Position numbers and translations under genes: made by a program. The notes below the pieces were generated by a model. That model did no database searches. It was not told the DNA's origin and was given only the letters and a program-made list of their open reading frames with translations. Shown piece after piece: positions 45,214-61,960 of a stretch of DNA of 64,000 nt. The stretch is taken from contig CM051456.1 of NCBI GenBank assembly GCA_028274465.1, forward strand, positions 114,009,397 to 114,073,396. Direction: 5' to 3'. Position 1 is the stretch's first letter. Each line of letters begins with the position of its first letter. Source of the stretch: Plantago ovata (Eukaryota; Streptophyta; Magnoliopsida; Lamiales; Plantaginaceae).

Positions 45214-46520
45214 CTGTAACACCCTAACACCTTTGTACGTAATTAAACGTACTTAGGTGTTAAGATGCGCGGAAGTATTTTAAATCCATGGACTCTTTTC
45301 AGGATCTTTACTTATGCAAGTGAAAACATATTTTTCACACTTTCTGTACCGCGGAAACAATTCTTATTTAGAAATATTTGCGGAAGCGTTAACAATTATA
45401 CTATAAGCACATACTTCATATGCTTGGAGAGGAATCGATCCTCTCTTACATAACCAGTATAACCTATATGAGATGCAGATGATGAGCCAGTACCAAGTAG
45501 CGAAACCAGCCGGCCAATCCTTTGATCCAAGACTCAACTTCTATAAGTTAAGCTCTTTTCTTTGTCTTCTTCTTCTTCTTCTTTGATAACTATTAAAAAC
45601 AACATCGCAATTGGATGAGTTGCGGGCTCAATAAGTATAATCAAGTAACAAGTCACTTAACATACTGGAAGGTACTTGATAACAAGTTACTTAACCATTG
45701 GTTAGGCAATCACAAAACATATATTTCATCACATATGTTTCTTATCTTACAATACAACCGATCCACATTCATCTTTATCTCATTTCTTCTTTGTGCCATT
45801 ACATGTTACTTATCTTGTACGCACATTATCCATATACTCTTCATCACATACATTTCATCATATACACATCGATACATCGATATCGCACATCAAATGCACG
45901 TGCTTAGTCATATTCTTTATCTGTTATGGGCCTTGCTATAACTAGGAGTAGTTCATGATCACGTGGCACCTTGTGCCATTTTATTTTTCAAAAACACATG
46001 CGGAGATCCGTACATATATCCCCGACTTAATTATTATTTTTGGCTACACCGATGGAGATCCGTACATCCCATGGTGTCTGTAGCATATGGGTGCTCCCAA
46101 GGTATCTTATTTATTTTGAAAATTTACTCAAGGTTATAAGCACCCATAACGGAGTTCTTTTATCTCTTATAAATGCATATCATGCCGAATATATATATAT
46201 ATCATAATTACTTTAGCTAATAATAAGCTTAACTTTATATCTAAAACATAGAATTCATGTGTTCAAAACCCTTTAGCAAGATTTCAATAAATATAGTCAC
46301 GCAACTATTCATTAAGAGTCATACACTTTCGAAAAAGCAATCAATATCCAAAAGTCACAAAACTCGCGTACAGAAACAAACATATTCCAATCTGCTCACA
46401 TCTTTCACTAAGAGATGTGTTGGTCTACTTGAACAACCTTGGGCTATTAACCAACAGGTTGGGAGTTTGATCCGCCAACACCTACAGTATTGACTTATGC
46501 ACTTTTTTTTTTTTTTTTTT
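45214..46520. other. Putative retroelement-derived repeat
   Basis: Begins TGTAACACCCTAACACC, a common LTR start in plant gypsy elements, and contains GGTGTTAAGATGCGCGGAAG. A tRNA-like patch AGTTTGATCCGCC occurs near 46466 before a T-rich run (46504-46522). No second copy or primer site was found, so the class is uncertain. Confidence 0.3.
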
Positions 46521-46522
46521 TT

Positions 46523-47330
46523 ATCATTTTTCAAATCATCGTGAAATTAACACGGAAACGCTAATTCAAGTGCTTTACACTAAATACAAATGAATTACAC
46601 ATCCAACAATGCTAATTGCATCTTTGGTTGCACATTTCGAGCCTCATTTGCTTTTTCCCATGAATTTTAGTAAAGTGGTTCCAACTATATTTGAATGACT
46701 AACTCATTTATGTATTGATCAACACAGTAATGTGCATTAATCACCTTTCAACAAATGGACATATACGATCACGGAAAAGCTTGTTTCCAACATGTTGGAC
46801 CCAAGCGACCAATACATCGAACGAATTGAAAGTTCATTCGTTTCACTAAAACTCTCAATCAACATGTTCCCCCATATTCAACAAAAATATACACACTTTT
46901 ACTCAATTCTCAAGCAACATGTTCCCTATCTTAGTTGGCGTCGAATTTAAAAACTGTCCGAACCATATTGCTTCTAAACACCACGACGTCATGACCAATA
47001 CCTGAAGGGAACAAAACCGCGATGTATAAAATTATAATAGATTTTCAAACATAAATTTTAAATATTAATTATATTTGGTGGCAATAAAACTTTGTTAAAT
47101 ATCTCAAATCATCATAGGCAACCTTGGTCAAGATATATCAAATTATCATAGGTAAATTTTTCAAACAATGTTTTAAGGTCTTCCACCATTTTTTTTTGTC
47201 ACCACACCCATCAAAGTTGGTTAGTTCTCTCATATCCAAAAATCAAACTTTTACTTCTCCCGTGTACTCCATCCAGATTTGTGATCTAGAATTAGGTAAA
47301 TTAACCCTATAATCAATTTTAGATAAATGT
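46523..47330. other. AT-rich spacer
   Basis: No gene or defined repeat seen. Confidence 0.35.
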
Positions 47331-47332
47331 AA

Positions 47333-47785
47333 GTGCTAAATGCGTGGGGAGGTGAAGCTGAAACTATAGAGAAAATAATTTATGTGTTGGAGGCATACGA
47401 TATAAATCTAACAGAGTGGCTAGCCTCTAACCCAGAGAGGTGGGATGTTGATTATGATAATTTGAATGAATTAGAATTTCTAAAATCAGCCAAGGTTAAA
47501 CATTGGGATACTTCTAGGCCTACAAAAGAAGGCTGTATGATTATATCTTTGTATAATCAATGCCTTTGTAGGTATCAATTGAAAATAAATATTCATGGAG
47601 GGCTTAATAACACGGATAACTATTTAATTACTTTTCAAAAAGATTCTAGGGTCGGACTTTGATTTAAAGGAAGATAATGATGATGATGAGAATACGTTTG
47701 ATGTTATAGATGTATGTGATGATTTGAAGGGGGATGATGTGATGATTTTAAAGGAGGATGAGAATCTGTTTTTCATGGATTAAGA
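47333..47785 (+). pseudogene. Unidentified coding remnant
   Basis: An open frame from 47333 (no ATG at its head) to 47662 encodes 109 residues with ordinary composition, including NINLTEWLAS-like and VKHWDTSRPTKEGC stretches. A +1 shift near 47635 continues in an acidic frame (DFDLKEDNDDDENTF...) to a stop at about 47780. It could be an exon with an unseen splice site or a frameshifted relic. The DNA just after it (47773-47820) resembles 49930-49985. No domain recognised. Confidence 0.35.
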
Positions 47786-48470
47786 TCTTCCCAGCTAAAC
47801 TTCATGCATGTATTATTTAATTTTTTGTTCGATGCATTTTTTATTTCAAAAAATTAAACGTGTAATATGTAAATAAGCCCCAACGACTAGTATCTGATTA
47901 ATTATAAGATTTCATAGTAATTGTTTTATCTGTAGCCCGAATGACTTATTTTATATGTAAATAGTTGTAGAGAGCTTGAAAGAAACCCCGCGACTAGTAT
48001 ATAATTAATTGTAACATGTTAGAAATGTAGGGAAAAAAAGGCGATAAGATTCTAGTGTGGAAACCGGAGAAGACAATATACACGTTAGATAGACCACGAC
48101 GACTAGCATTTGGCTAACTATAACAGTATATAAAAGAAACATTTCACTCTAAATTATGATTGGTTTGTGCAAGTTTGAGTTTTGTTAACTACTCTTAAGA
48201 GCATTGATAGGAGTAATGATCAACAAATATAGACTCACAAGTGTTGAAATTTTCTTCTTCCACTTCAACTGGCTTTGGACGTGGTAAAGAGCCTATATTT
48301 GCAAATGTGTTAGAATACAACCGTCGTTGATCCATCGATAGTTAATTTTAAGCACATGTAAGGTTGAAAATTATGTGAAATTTCTTTGTGGGGGCTATAC
48401 GAAGGTGACAGAGTGATAAATCTCATGAAACCGCTTACAGAAATTCCAAACCGTGTTTAGCTTCAAGAAA
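47786..48470. other. AT-rich spacer
   Basis: No gene seen. Confidence 0.35.
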
Positions 48471-48475
48471 TTGTT

Positions 48476-48476
48476 T

Positions 48477-48521
<45 letters not shown>
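48476..48521 (+). repeat. (TA)n(GA)n microsatellite
   Basis: A TA run followed directly by a GA run, abutting the left end of the Mutator-like element. Confidence 0.9.
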
Positions 48522-48522
<1 letters not shown>

Positions 48523-49406
48523 CCTTATTAGTGACCATTATGAGGGTGATTTTCAAAATCAACCCCCTTAGTTTCAGAATTACATTTTAGTCCAAAATGA
48601 GGGATTTTTGAGTTGACCAACACTTATTTACAACTTTGCCATCACCTGAAACACTCTCAACCAAACATGTCCTAAGAAATAAATAAATTTACTAAAAAGT
48701 AAATTAAAAAAAAATGTAAATTAAAACAAAAACCTAATCAATAAAAAACTAAGATAATTTTTTTTTAAAACCTTTTTACCTTCTTCCCCAATGCTCCGGT
48801 ACCGGAATAGCTTAGCAAGCTCCAGCGGAGCTTGCAGCGCTCCAGATCGGAGCTCTGCAAGCTCCGACCAGGAGCTTTTGCAGCTCCGATCTGGAGCTGC
48901 AAAAGCTCTTTGTCGGAGTTTTTGCAACTCCAAATCAAAGCTGCAAGCTCCATATCGGAGTTAACAGCAGCTCCACATCGGAGCTGTTAGCTCCGATCGG
49001 GAGCTGACAGCTCCGATCTGGAGCTGACAACTCCCGATCGGAGCTATAATAGCTCCGATTGGGACCTGTTATAGTTCCATATCGGAGTTGACAGCTCCGA
49101 TCAGAGCTCTTAGCTCCGCATCGGAGCTAAGGAACTCTGTGCCGGAGCTCCGTTATCGGAAAAAATCTTGTACCAGAGTTTTAGATAGAAAGATTTTATT
49201 TAAAAAAATATTTAATTTGTTTTTATTTTATCATTTTATATAAATTTTTTAATTTCTTAAACTTTTTTATTCTATTAAAGCATAAGGAGTGTTTGGCGAG
49301 TTAAAAATCCAATATTGGAACAGTGATTTGGTCAACATTTTGGTCTAAAATGTAATTGCTAAAATTAAGAAGGTTGATTTCGTAATTAGGTACGCTAACA
49401 AGGGCT
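48520..49406. mobile_element. Mutator-like element with palindromic GGAGCTG core array
   Basis: Left end GAGCCTTATTAGTGACC and right end GGTACGCTAACAAGGGCTC are imperfect inverted repeats. Further inside, ATTACATTTTAGTCCAAAATG pairs with CATTTTGGTCTAAAATGTAAT, so arms are about 100 bp. The interior, 48790-49165, is a dense array of AGCTCCGATC(G/T)GGAGCTG words, which is self-complementary and relatively GC-rich. No transposase. A 9-bp target duplication is not visible; the left flank is GA microsatellite. Confidence 0.65.
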
Positions 49407-49418
49407 CTAAAAAAAATG

Positions 49419-49433
49419 GACCATATATATATA

Positions 49434-49496
<63 letters not shown>
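49419..49496 (+). repeat. (TA)n microsatellite
   Basis: Almost uninterrupted TA alternation, broken once by CTA near 49434. Confidence 0.95.
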
Positions 49497-49498
<2 letters not shown>

Positions 49499-49499
49499 A

Positions 49500-50179
49500 G
49501 GTTCAAGAAATGGATTTTTTTTAAAAATATAGCTTCATTAAATGGGGGAGTTCTTTACAAGCTCCCAGAACCTGTGGGATAAAGAATTGAAAGTTTCTTG
49601 CCTGTTTGCTTTCGTTCATTTCCCCAGCTTCAACGTTCCGTTCACTTTCAGCAACCCTATTAAGAACATAAACAATTTAGCTCTAAGATGCCCTCAGATC
49701 ATAAACAACAGTTCAAATGTCTTGATGTGTCTTGACTGAAGGGATATTGGCCAGGTTGAAGTCTTGGAACCTATTTTTTTTCTTCTTTTTCTTGGTTGCA
49801 CCTGGTGATACTTGTGTAGATGGTAATTTGTTGGTGCCTCTGGTTAGTACAATTATGAATGAAGGTGTCCAAGTCAAATTCGTAAATTCATTCGTCAAGT
49901 ATGTATTGTCATGGTCTGAGAAGGGAATGTAGGTTTGTCATGGACTAAGATCGTCCCAGCTAAACTACATACCTGTACTCTTTAAAGTTTGCTCCACGAT
50001 CAACAGTGGAGTACACCGTTTCTGGGACTGAAATTTTTTCCGGTACCAAAGCTTTGGGGAAGAAGAAGGTTTATTTGTTTTTTCCATCTGAGTACTTTTA
50101 TTTTAGTTTATCTTTTTAGTTAGGTTATTGTTTTTAGTTTAAATGTTTTTTATTTGATTTTTAAATAAATTTATTTATT
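49500..50179. other. Degraded coding-like DNA
   Basis: Frames at 49542-49739 and 49732-49932 look moderately coding-like but overlap and have no recognised domain. Positions 49930-49985 resemble 47773-47820, suggesting two remnants of one family on either side of the Mutator-like element. Confidence 0.3.
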
Positions 50180-50530
50180 TCCCTTAGGGCATGTATGTTT
50201 GAGAGTTTTTTTATGCTATGGCAAATTTATTAAAGTATTATAATAACATCATTGATTTACCCATTGATTGACGTATCAATCAATTTTAATCCGTTGATTT
50301 ACTTATTCAATTTCAATCTGGTGCGTACATATGTCATTGTTTAATTAAAAGATGTAGGGTTCAAATCTTGTTGGCGTGATTTTTCTCCATTATTTGTATT
50401 ATTGTTTTTATTGAAGGTGGTGGGTTCAAATATTATTGACGTGATTTTATTCTTTTATTTATTTATTTATCTTCTTATATTTTTATTTTTTAACACAAAA
50501 TTTTATGGTCGTACTATACTTAATTTAAAA
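50180..50530. repeat. Dispersed repeat, inverted relative to 32990-33240
   Basis: GGGTTCAAAT(C/A)TTGTTGGCGTGATTTT and TTATTTATCTTCTTATATTTTTATTTTTTAACAC mirror the 33-kb sequence with its TTCGAACC and CACGCCAA phrases. Class unknown. Confidence 0.5.
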
Positions 50531-50929
50531 TAATTATATATGGTCTTATGAAAAAGACATACTTCCTATGCCGTCCAATAATAAATAATAAATGTAAAAC
50601 TTGATTTTATTGACTTTTTTTAGGGTGATTTTGAACTTAAATTATTTTCAAATGATTTTCTAAGCCACTTTATGTACTTTGATATATACTTTCATTAATC
50701 AATGTTCATAAATTTGTACATTTTCTTTGGAGTAAGTTTCCCATATATACTTTCATTACTTTTTTTTCGAAATAATATACTTTCATTACTTTGATGTTTG
50801 ATGTAATGTTGATAAGAAAAAAGTTGTGAAATAGAAAACGATTATAATAAAAAACAACCTCGTCATCTTATTATTAGGGCTAATTTTTTTTGGTTCAATC
50901 CAGACCAGACTGAGGATTGTGCTAAAATT

Positions 50930-53900
50930 CTCTCTTTCACTCCAAGCAAGCTGTATCAATCCGATTGTAAGAACGAAAATAACGATTCTCTCTCCAGTCT
51001 CAGCAATCTGTCTTTCACCGATTCAGCAAAGGGGGTAAGAATTCTGTCAATTTTTGTCAAGGAATTTTGTTATTGTCCTTTCATCCAGACGAGTGGTTTT
51101 GGGTTTAATGAATTAGCTTGTCAATTTAGCTGACTATATGGTGATTGATAAATTGGAATGATTGAGGATGATCTCTATCTACGAGGATCAGGGGAATAGT
51201 ACATTCTCTTTTTGGTATGTGCCTAGAATGAATCTTTAGTGAAGAGGGACGAAATGCTTAGCAAGTCTATATTCTTATTTGTACAGATGAGACTAGATTA
51301 GAAATTTCTGTTGAACAGTTAAGTTGTATGTATAGTTTGTTTAGCGGGGGGAGGGGTGTAATATTCTCATTCTGAATGATGAAGAATTTAATATCTCAGG
51401 AACTCATGTTCTGAGTTTGTAGTTTGAGGTAGCGTTATACATTTATGTTATGGCCTAGTTGCTCAGCTTCGTTGATAAAGATTATAGAATGACCAAGAAC
51501 CTAAGATGAGTTTTGCATAAATTGCAATGTTCGAATGTGTGGGGGTGTTCAAGGACTAAGAAGAAATATCTTTCCTCGATTCCTTACTTGCATGATGTGC
51601 TTTTAGAACTACATAAGTAATGCGTTCAGTTGTAGCTTGGATATTCGAAATGTGTTAAGTGTCAAGGCTGACTCCAGTACTAGCTTGTATACTATATGAG
51701 ATATCCCTGTTTAATGCATGTATCGGGGTGCTCTGCTGTTGTCTTATCACCCCCCGCCTTTTCTCTGTGTGTAGAAAATATGTAAGCGCAAGCAATCTAT
51801 TTGTAGAATCTGGTTTGAATTCACTGAAACAGGATCATTGACTACCTTCTCTAGTAGTCTAAGAAAACGTATTGTAATGGACTAATGGTAATTACTATAT
51901 ATTGTGATGCAGGGTGGATATGTAGATACTAAGCATCTTAAATTTAAAGAAATTTTATAATATTGTCGATGAATTGGCTCGAACTTTTCTAATGTGTTTA
52001 TAGGGATATTTTCTATATTTGTGTTGGTTTTTCTTCTGTTTGCTATTTTTTCATGGTTCCCTAGTCATACATTAATCTAGAAACAAACCAGAAAGCTTTC
52101 CTTGTTTCACCTATTCTTCTAAGTTCTAGTTTTAGAGATTGCTGCCCCTGCTTTCTTAGTTTCCATTATGGCTTTGTATCTTAATTGAGTTAGAAAATTT
52201 CCTTGTCTGTGCTGTTATTACCTATTGCTGAAAAACGTTTGGTTGTGGAGAGGTTATTATTACGATAATGGGAAATGAAAACCCAATTTATTTGATGATT
52301 TCCAAGGGTGATCTTTTCTTTTTCATTTTTTTTTTTCCTAAAATGAGAGATGGAGATACCGAAGGACGGTAATGGGCTAAATGGGAGAAGAGAATCTGAA
52401 TTCCCATTTGTAAATAAAAGAAAATCCACTTCAAATAAAAGCGGAGTAAGTTCTTTCCTAATTGAACTGAAATACTGACCTACTTAACTTGATATTTCAT
52501 GCTTAAATGAAACTAATATTAAATATGCTTAAAGAAAACATGTACCGTATATATTCATGACATCTTCTCTCTTTCTTTTCCTTCCGTGAATGCTTAAAGA
52601 GCTTGATTCATATGTATCTGTTGCTGTGATTATAGCGTGTGGCTTTTTGGATTATATCGGGTGCATTTTTGTTTGTGCAAAAGTTTAAATGACGTCGCGT
52701 TCTATCTGCAGGCCTCTGCTCAAGGGATCGTTATTGAAAATCAGTTTAATGCCAGTAATGGCAAGCAAAGGCCGTCTACCCCCGCAAGACTTTCGTCATC
52801 CTCCGTCTGGCTCTTCCGTAGGGCATCATGATCCCTATGGTTCAGCAGCTCATCTACCACCTGGTGGTTTTCCGCATTTTGATATGTTGCCCCCACCTGA
52901 AGTTATGGAACAGAAGCTTTCTGCTCAACATGTTGAGATATCAAAACTCGTGAAAGAAAATCAGAGGCTTGCTGCCACCCATGGAACTCTAAGACAAGAC
53001 CTTGCTACAGCCAGTAATGAGTTGAGGGCGATAAATGGTCACATTGCAGAAATGGAGTCTGAAAAAGAACAGCAGACAAGAGGTATCATGGAGAAAATGT
53101 CAATGATGGAGTCTGAACTCAAAGCTGCAGAGGCCATAAAAAAGGACTTGCAGCAGGCACATGCTGAAGCTCAGAGCTTAGTTGCTGCTAGGCAGGACCT
53201 GATTTCCAAGGTACAACAGTTGAACCATGACCTTCAGATGGCTCACTCTGATGCACAACAGATTCCTGCTCTAATGGCTGATCTTGATGGCTTGAGACAG
53301 GAGTGTCAGCACGCAAGGTAACTGGCCCTTTAATCTGTTGTGTCGAAACACTTTGAGAATGCACAACAAACTCACCCTCTTTGATGCTAGAAAAATGTAA
53401 AATAAATACCTGTGGGTAAAATGTGGTCCTTAAATGCACTACAATTGATCTAGTTATCCTGATTGTTTTCCATTACTTTTTCTCTCTGAGGCTGGCCTGG
53501 CTGATGGAACCCAATTATTTAATAACTTGAAATGTTGAAACAATTTCATATCTTCTTCATTTTTCTATTAATGAATTGAATGTATTATTAAAGTCATCAT
53601 CTCTTCTTAATTCGGAGGGGCATACCACATTCTCAAGGTACTCAACTAACTAACTCAACATATAACTGAATTCTTAAGTTCATCGGAGGCAATTATTTTA
53701 GGAGGTCTGAACATACTAAAACCTACCAGTGTTTATCTGATCACATTCAATTTATGTTTCTGGTATCTTATTTTTGCAGGGCCACCTTTGACTATGAAAA
53801 GAAGATGTACAATGATCACCTTGAGTCACTGCAGGTGATGGAGAAGAACTATATGGCAATGTCGAGAGAGGTGGACAAGCTTAGGGCAGAATTAGCTAAT

Positions 53901-55298
53901 CTTTCAAACTTGGATCAACGCACAGGTCAAAGTCACTTCTGTATTTATCTTCAGTTCTCCTATGCTCCTCCCTTGTGTTGTTTTAAAGTTTGTCACTTAT
54001 GTATCACATTTTTAAGTGCAGGAGGTCCATACAGCAGTTATCCTGGATATGGAGAAGGTTACCCCATGGGGAACTATGCCCCTGCTCAAAATGCCTACCC
54101 TGGACCACAGGTATATATCATTTTGTTGTATCCAATTCTTTGATGAATTTCTCAATTGAAATGGTACTAGTTTCTGCATCTCTATTTCTTTTCATTCAGT
54201 ATTTACCATTACTCTGCTATTACTGCAGCTTACAAATTTAGTAAAAAAGGTAGAAAGAAGAATTCAGTGTCACGGTCATCATTCATTGCTCCCAATCCTG
54301 TGTTTGTTTTGGTCCATCCCCTTAAACTAAAAGGAACACTGAAAACCAAATATGTAGTGTGGAGTGGCTATATATTCTCCACCGTGGAAACTGTCTGAAC
54401 CCCTTTATGTGTAAACATGCACCAAGTCCCCGTGTCATTTTTATTACTAGAATACTATTGTGTTTTTGTTGCAGAGAACACTGTAATTAGAAAGGAATAC
54501 CATTCAATATCATAAGACGAAAAAAAATGGGGTTTTATGCTATTATCCGTTCCCAATCATTGCACTCTGTATGTTCCTGTGTATTTGTGTCTGAAATGAT
54601 CTGGCGGTGAAGTTTTCTTGCTTCATTCTGTATATCAGGGTCAAGCCCCACATCTGGGAGGAGGTCCTGCTGGCAGAGCTGCTGGTACTGGAACTGGGGT
54701 CTCAGCTGCCACTGGTGGCCATTCCCCTCATGTGGTAGCCCATTCTGCTCCTCCTGGTCCAGGTGCTCCACCGGACCCGTCCAAAGTACCCGGTTACCCT
54801 CCAACTACTGGAACTGGTTACGGAACGCATGTTGGAACAGGTTATGATTCCCAGAAAGGACGTCCAGGAGCAAGTTACGATGCTCAAAGAGTACCTAATT
54901 ACGATGCCCAGAGAGGATTCGCTGGCCCTGGCTATGATCCCCAGAGAGGACACATGGGCCCCGGCTATGATCCTCAGAGGGGACCTATGGGTACTGGCTT
55001 TGGTGCCAATGCAGGACCCGGTGGTGGTGGGTATGATGCCCAAGGAAAGCCTGGTTATGCTGGACAAGTAGCACCTGGTTATGACATGCATAGAGGTCCC
55101 GTTATTGACGCTCAAAGGGGAGGAGGTACTCACGATGTTCAGAAAGGTGGTCGTTATGAGCAGACGATAGCTAATAGAGGTGCTGCTGGGCCTCAAGGGC
55201 AGAATTCTGCCAAAAATACAAATTATGCTTCAACAGCACCTAATTCTGGAAGTGGGCCCGGATATGAACAACGAGGCGGAAACCCTGCCCCTAGATGA
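50930..55298 (+). CDS. FLX-like coiled-coil protein (FLXL2-like)
   Basis: A leader exon ends near 51034. Coding exons are 52758-53317 (exon begins 52712), 53780-53925, 54022-54110 and 54639-55298, joined in phase to 484 aa. The start MASKGRLPP is chosen over an ATG three codons upstream because it matches the family. MLPPPEVMEQKLSAQHVEI is followed by a long coiled coil (about residues 50-235) with ENQRLAATHGTLRQDLA, AHAEAQSLVAARQDLISKV, QQIPALMADLDGLRQE and YDYEKK-type FDYEKKMYNDHLESLQVMEK. This is the core of Arabidopsis FLX and FLX-LIKE proteins, which act with FRIGIDA in FLC activation; FLXL2 is the closest I recall. The C-terminal ~220 residues are Gly/Pro/Tyr-rich with repeated GYD(A/P/S)Q(R/K)G units, longer than the Arabidopsis tail as I remember it. 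Confidence 0.87.
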
Positions 55299-56950
55299 GC
55301 ACAAGAATCCCTTTGAAGTATACCTGGAAAATTCCTTGCAAAGATTGTCTCTTAGTTGGCTCTGGGTAAGCTGTTTGGATATTCCTGTTCACCTTCCTTC
55401 AAGAAGGGACCCATGGAGAATTTTGGTACTTTTGAAGAGTGATGGAGCTGTTTAGTTGATCATGGAGAGAACTCAATCACATATTAAAGCAGCAACATGG
55501 GATCGACCAAGTCTTGCTTTAATGGCCTTGCCCATTTGTACTGATATCTTTGTTTTGTGGTATTTATAACTTTTTTACATTGGAGTGGATTAACTTGATA
55601 TGAATCACAATTCAGAAAGAAAATGTTTCCCTTGCAACTGCCAAAATATTTGTTATGTTTTTTTTGAAGCGGCAAAATATTTGTTATGTAGTCTTGGTAT
55701 TTTCTGTGATAGTTATTGATTCCACCCTAGTATGTTCGGTAAATTTCAATATGACATTTTGATGTAAAATACATTCGGTGTTCTGATTAGCAGGAAACAC
55801 GAGACTACAGAAAACCAGATAAAAAAAAACACAAGGCAACACGATTGGAACTATCACAAGTTTCAATAGAGGTCAATATTGGGCCAAATGGAGGTTGAGG
55901 GACACACCACAGTAGCATAAGGAATCAAGATGATATTTAAACATTACATTTTTCTAAATTAGAGTTTCGAAAGGTGTGATTAGATTCGACATATACATAT
56001 TCGACGTGAGTCTCACGGGTAATTATATTAATTTTCATAATATAAAATTTAAGCTACTTTTTCTTTATAATTGAATATTAATTTGGCATCAAACAAATTG
56101 TAAAAAGTGAAAACAAAATGGTATAAAAGTAAATTTTTCCACATCATTCTAATTTTTTTTAAAATTATTTTTTAAGGATCCAAATGAAAGACAGATAAAG
56201 TCAAATCTAATTACTATGATACCATTCTCTTTCTCTTTATTCTAGCAATTCAAAAGTTGTTTTTAACTTTTAATCAAACTTTTTCCTCAAACCTTTTCAT
56301 TACTGTGATGTTTTATCCAATCACTCTCCCAGTCTCCCCTCCATGACTCCATAGTCAATTATACTAGTAAGATTTTCTTTTGTTGAATTATTATGTACGA
56401 GTAATATTGATTTCTTTAAAAAAATGTTGCCATGTATTTGATTTAAATGTTTATGTTTCGAAGCGAATCCATAATTTTGAGTTTTGGGGAGGAGGCAAAT
56501 TACATATAGGAGTATATGGTTAATTTCAGAGGTTCGGAACGAGGCAACAAATTCTTAAAAATTAATAATATTACTTATAAGAAAAAACAAGTTTGATTCT
56601 AATTTTTTTTATTTAGATAATATAATATTACAAATTCTTAAAAATTGATAATATTTTCCCCTGTTAATATCTATTAAATACTTCTATATAAGATTATTCG
56701 ACCGTTTCACCAATAAATCAGGTTGTAGTATTCGTACATGAAATATACAGTGACAAATTACTACGTACTGAGTAGAGTAGATAAGTGAGCAAGTTGAGTA
56801 GGAGCATGTGTTATTAACTTATTATGAGCATAATTGGAAGTAAGCAAAAGTAAAGTGAAAAGATTATACTTTTAGAAAGGACAGTTATTAGATTTTTAAC
56901 AGTCTCTTTAAAACAAGTAACACAAGACAACACCTCATCATCCATCATCT
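55299..56950. other. FLX-like 3' flank and BSK1 upstream region
   Basis: The first ~350 bases are probably FLX-like 3' UTR; the rest is AT-rich spacer without a gene. Confidence 0.4.
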
Positions 56951-56952
56951 TC

Positions 56953-56960
56953 TATATAAA
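56953..56960 (+). promoter_or_regulatory. TATA box of BSK1
   Basis: TATATAAA 113 bases upstream of the ATG at 57073, in a good position for a short leader. Confidence 0.7.
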
Positions 56961-57021
56961 AACCCATATTTCCATCGTGTGGAGAAACTAAACTACAAGT
57001 ACTTAACTAGTACGGTGGTGA

Positions 57022-61518
<4,497 letters not shown>

Positions 61519-61960
61519 GTGGCGTTGAGGTGCATTTTTGGGTTGGTGATCACCTAATGCACAGTGTTTTTGTATCATTTGGTTTGGGAGTGATTGTTGT
61601 CCGGCAATTGTACAATATAAGGGAAGACAGATACACCTATTGAGCAGGTGGTTGTGTAATTTTTGTAACTTAAAACATGTGGAAATAATTGGGCTATCTT
61701 TCTAATTGTGTATAATCATCAGTATTTAATCTAGAAGAGTTTTCATTTCCATAGAATAGAAATTGACAAGGAATCCGAGAAAAAAATCACCTTTCTCGGT
61801 GTCAAAGCTAAAAACGTTTTCGTTTTTAACTACGTAGCTCAGACGAATTTCTGTAGCTTTAACTTTCTTTGTCTTTTTGTTTTTTTTTTTCTTTTTTTCT
61901 GTTTTTATGAAACAAGTCAACGTCACTATCAGTCTATCACTCGAACAGTCGAACGTGATG
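61519..61960. other. BSK1 3' flank
   Basis: Likely 3' UTR then spacer, with a T-rich run at about 61880-61899. Confidence 0.4.

Noticed and set aside
46440-46480. Possible tRNA gene (GGTTGGGAGTTTGATCC)
   Set aside because: B-box-like phrase only; no acceptor stem or cloverleaf could be traced, so it is more likely SINE-like.
54702-55196. Minus-strand ORF of 164 codons
   Set aside because: Shadow of the Gly/Pro-rich coding exon of the FLX-like gene.
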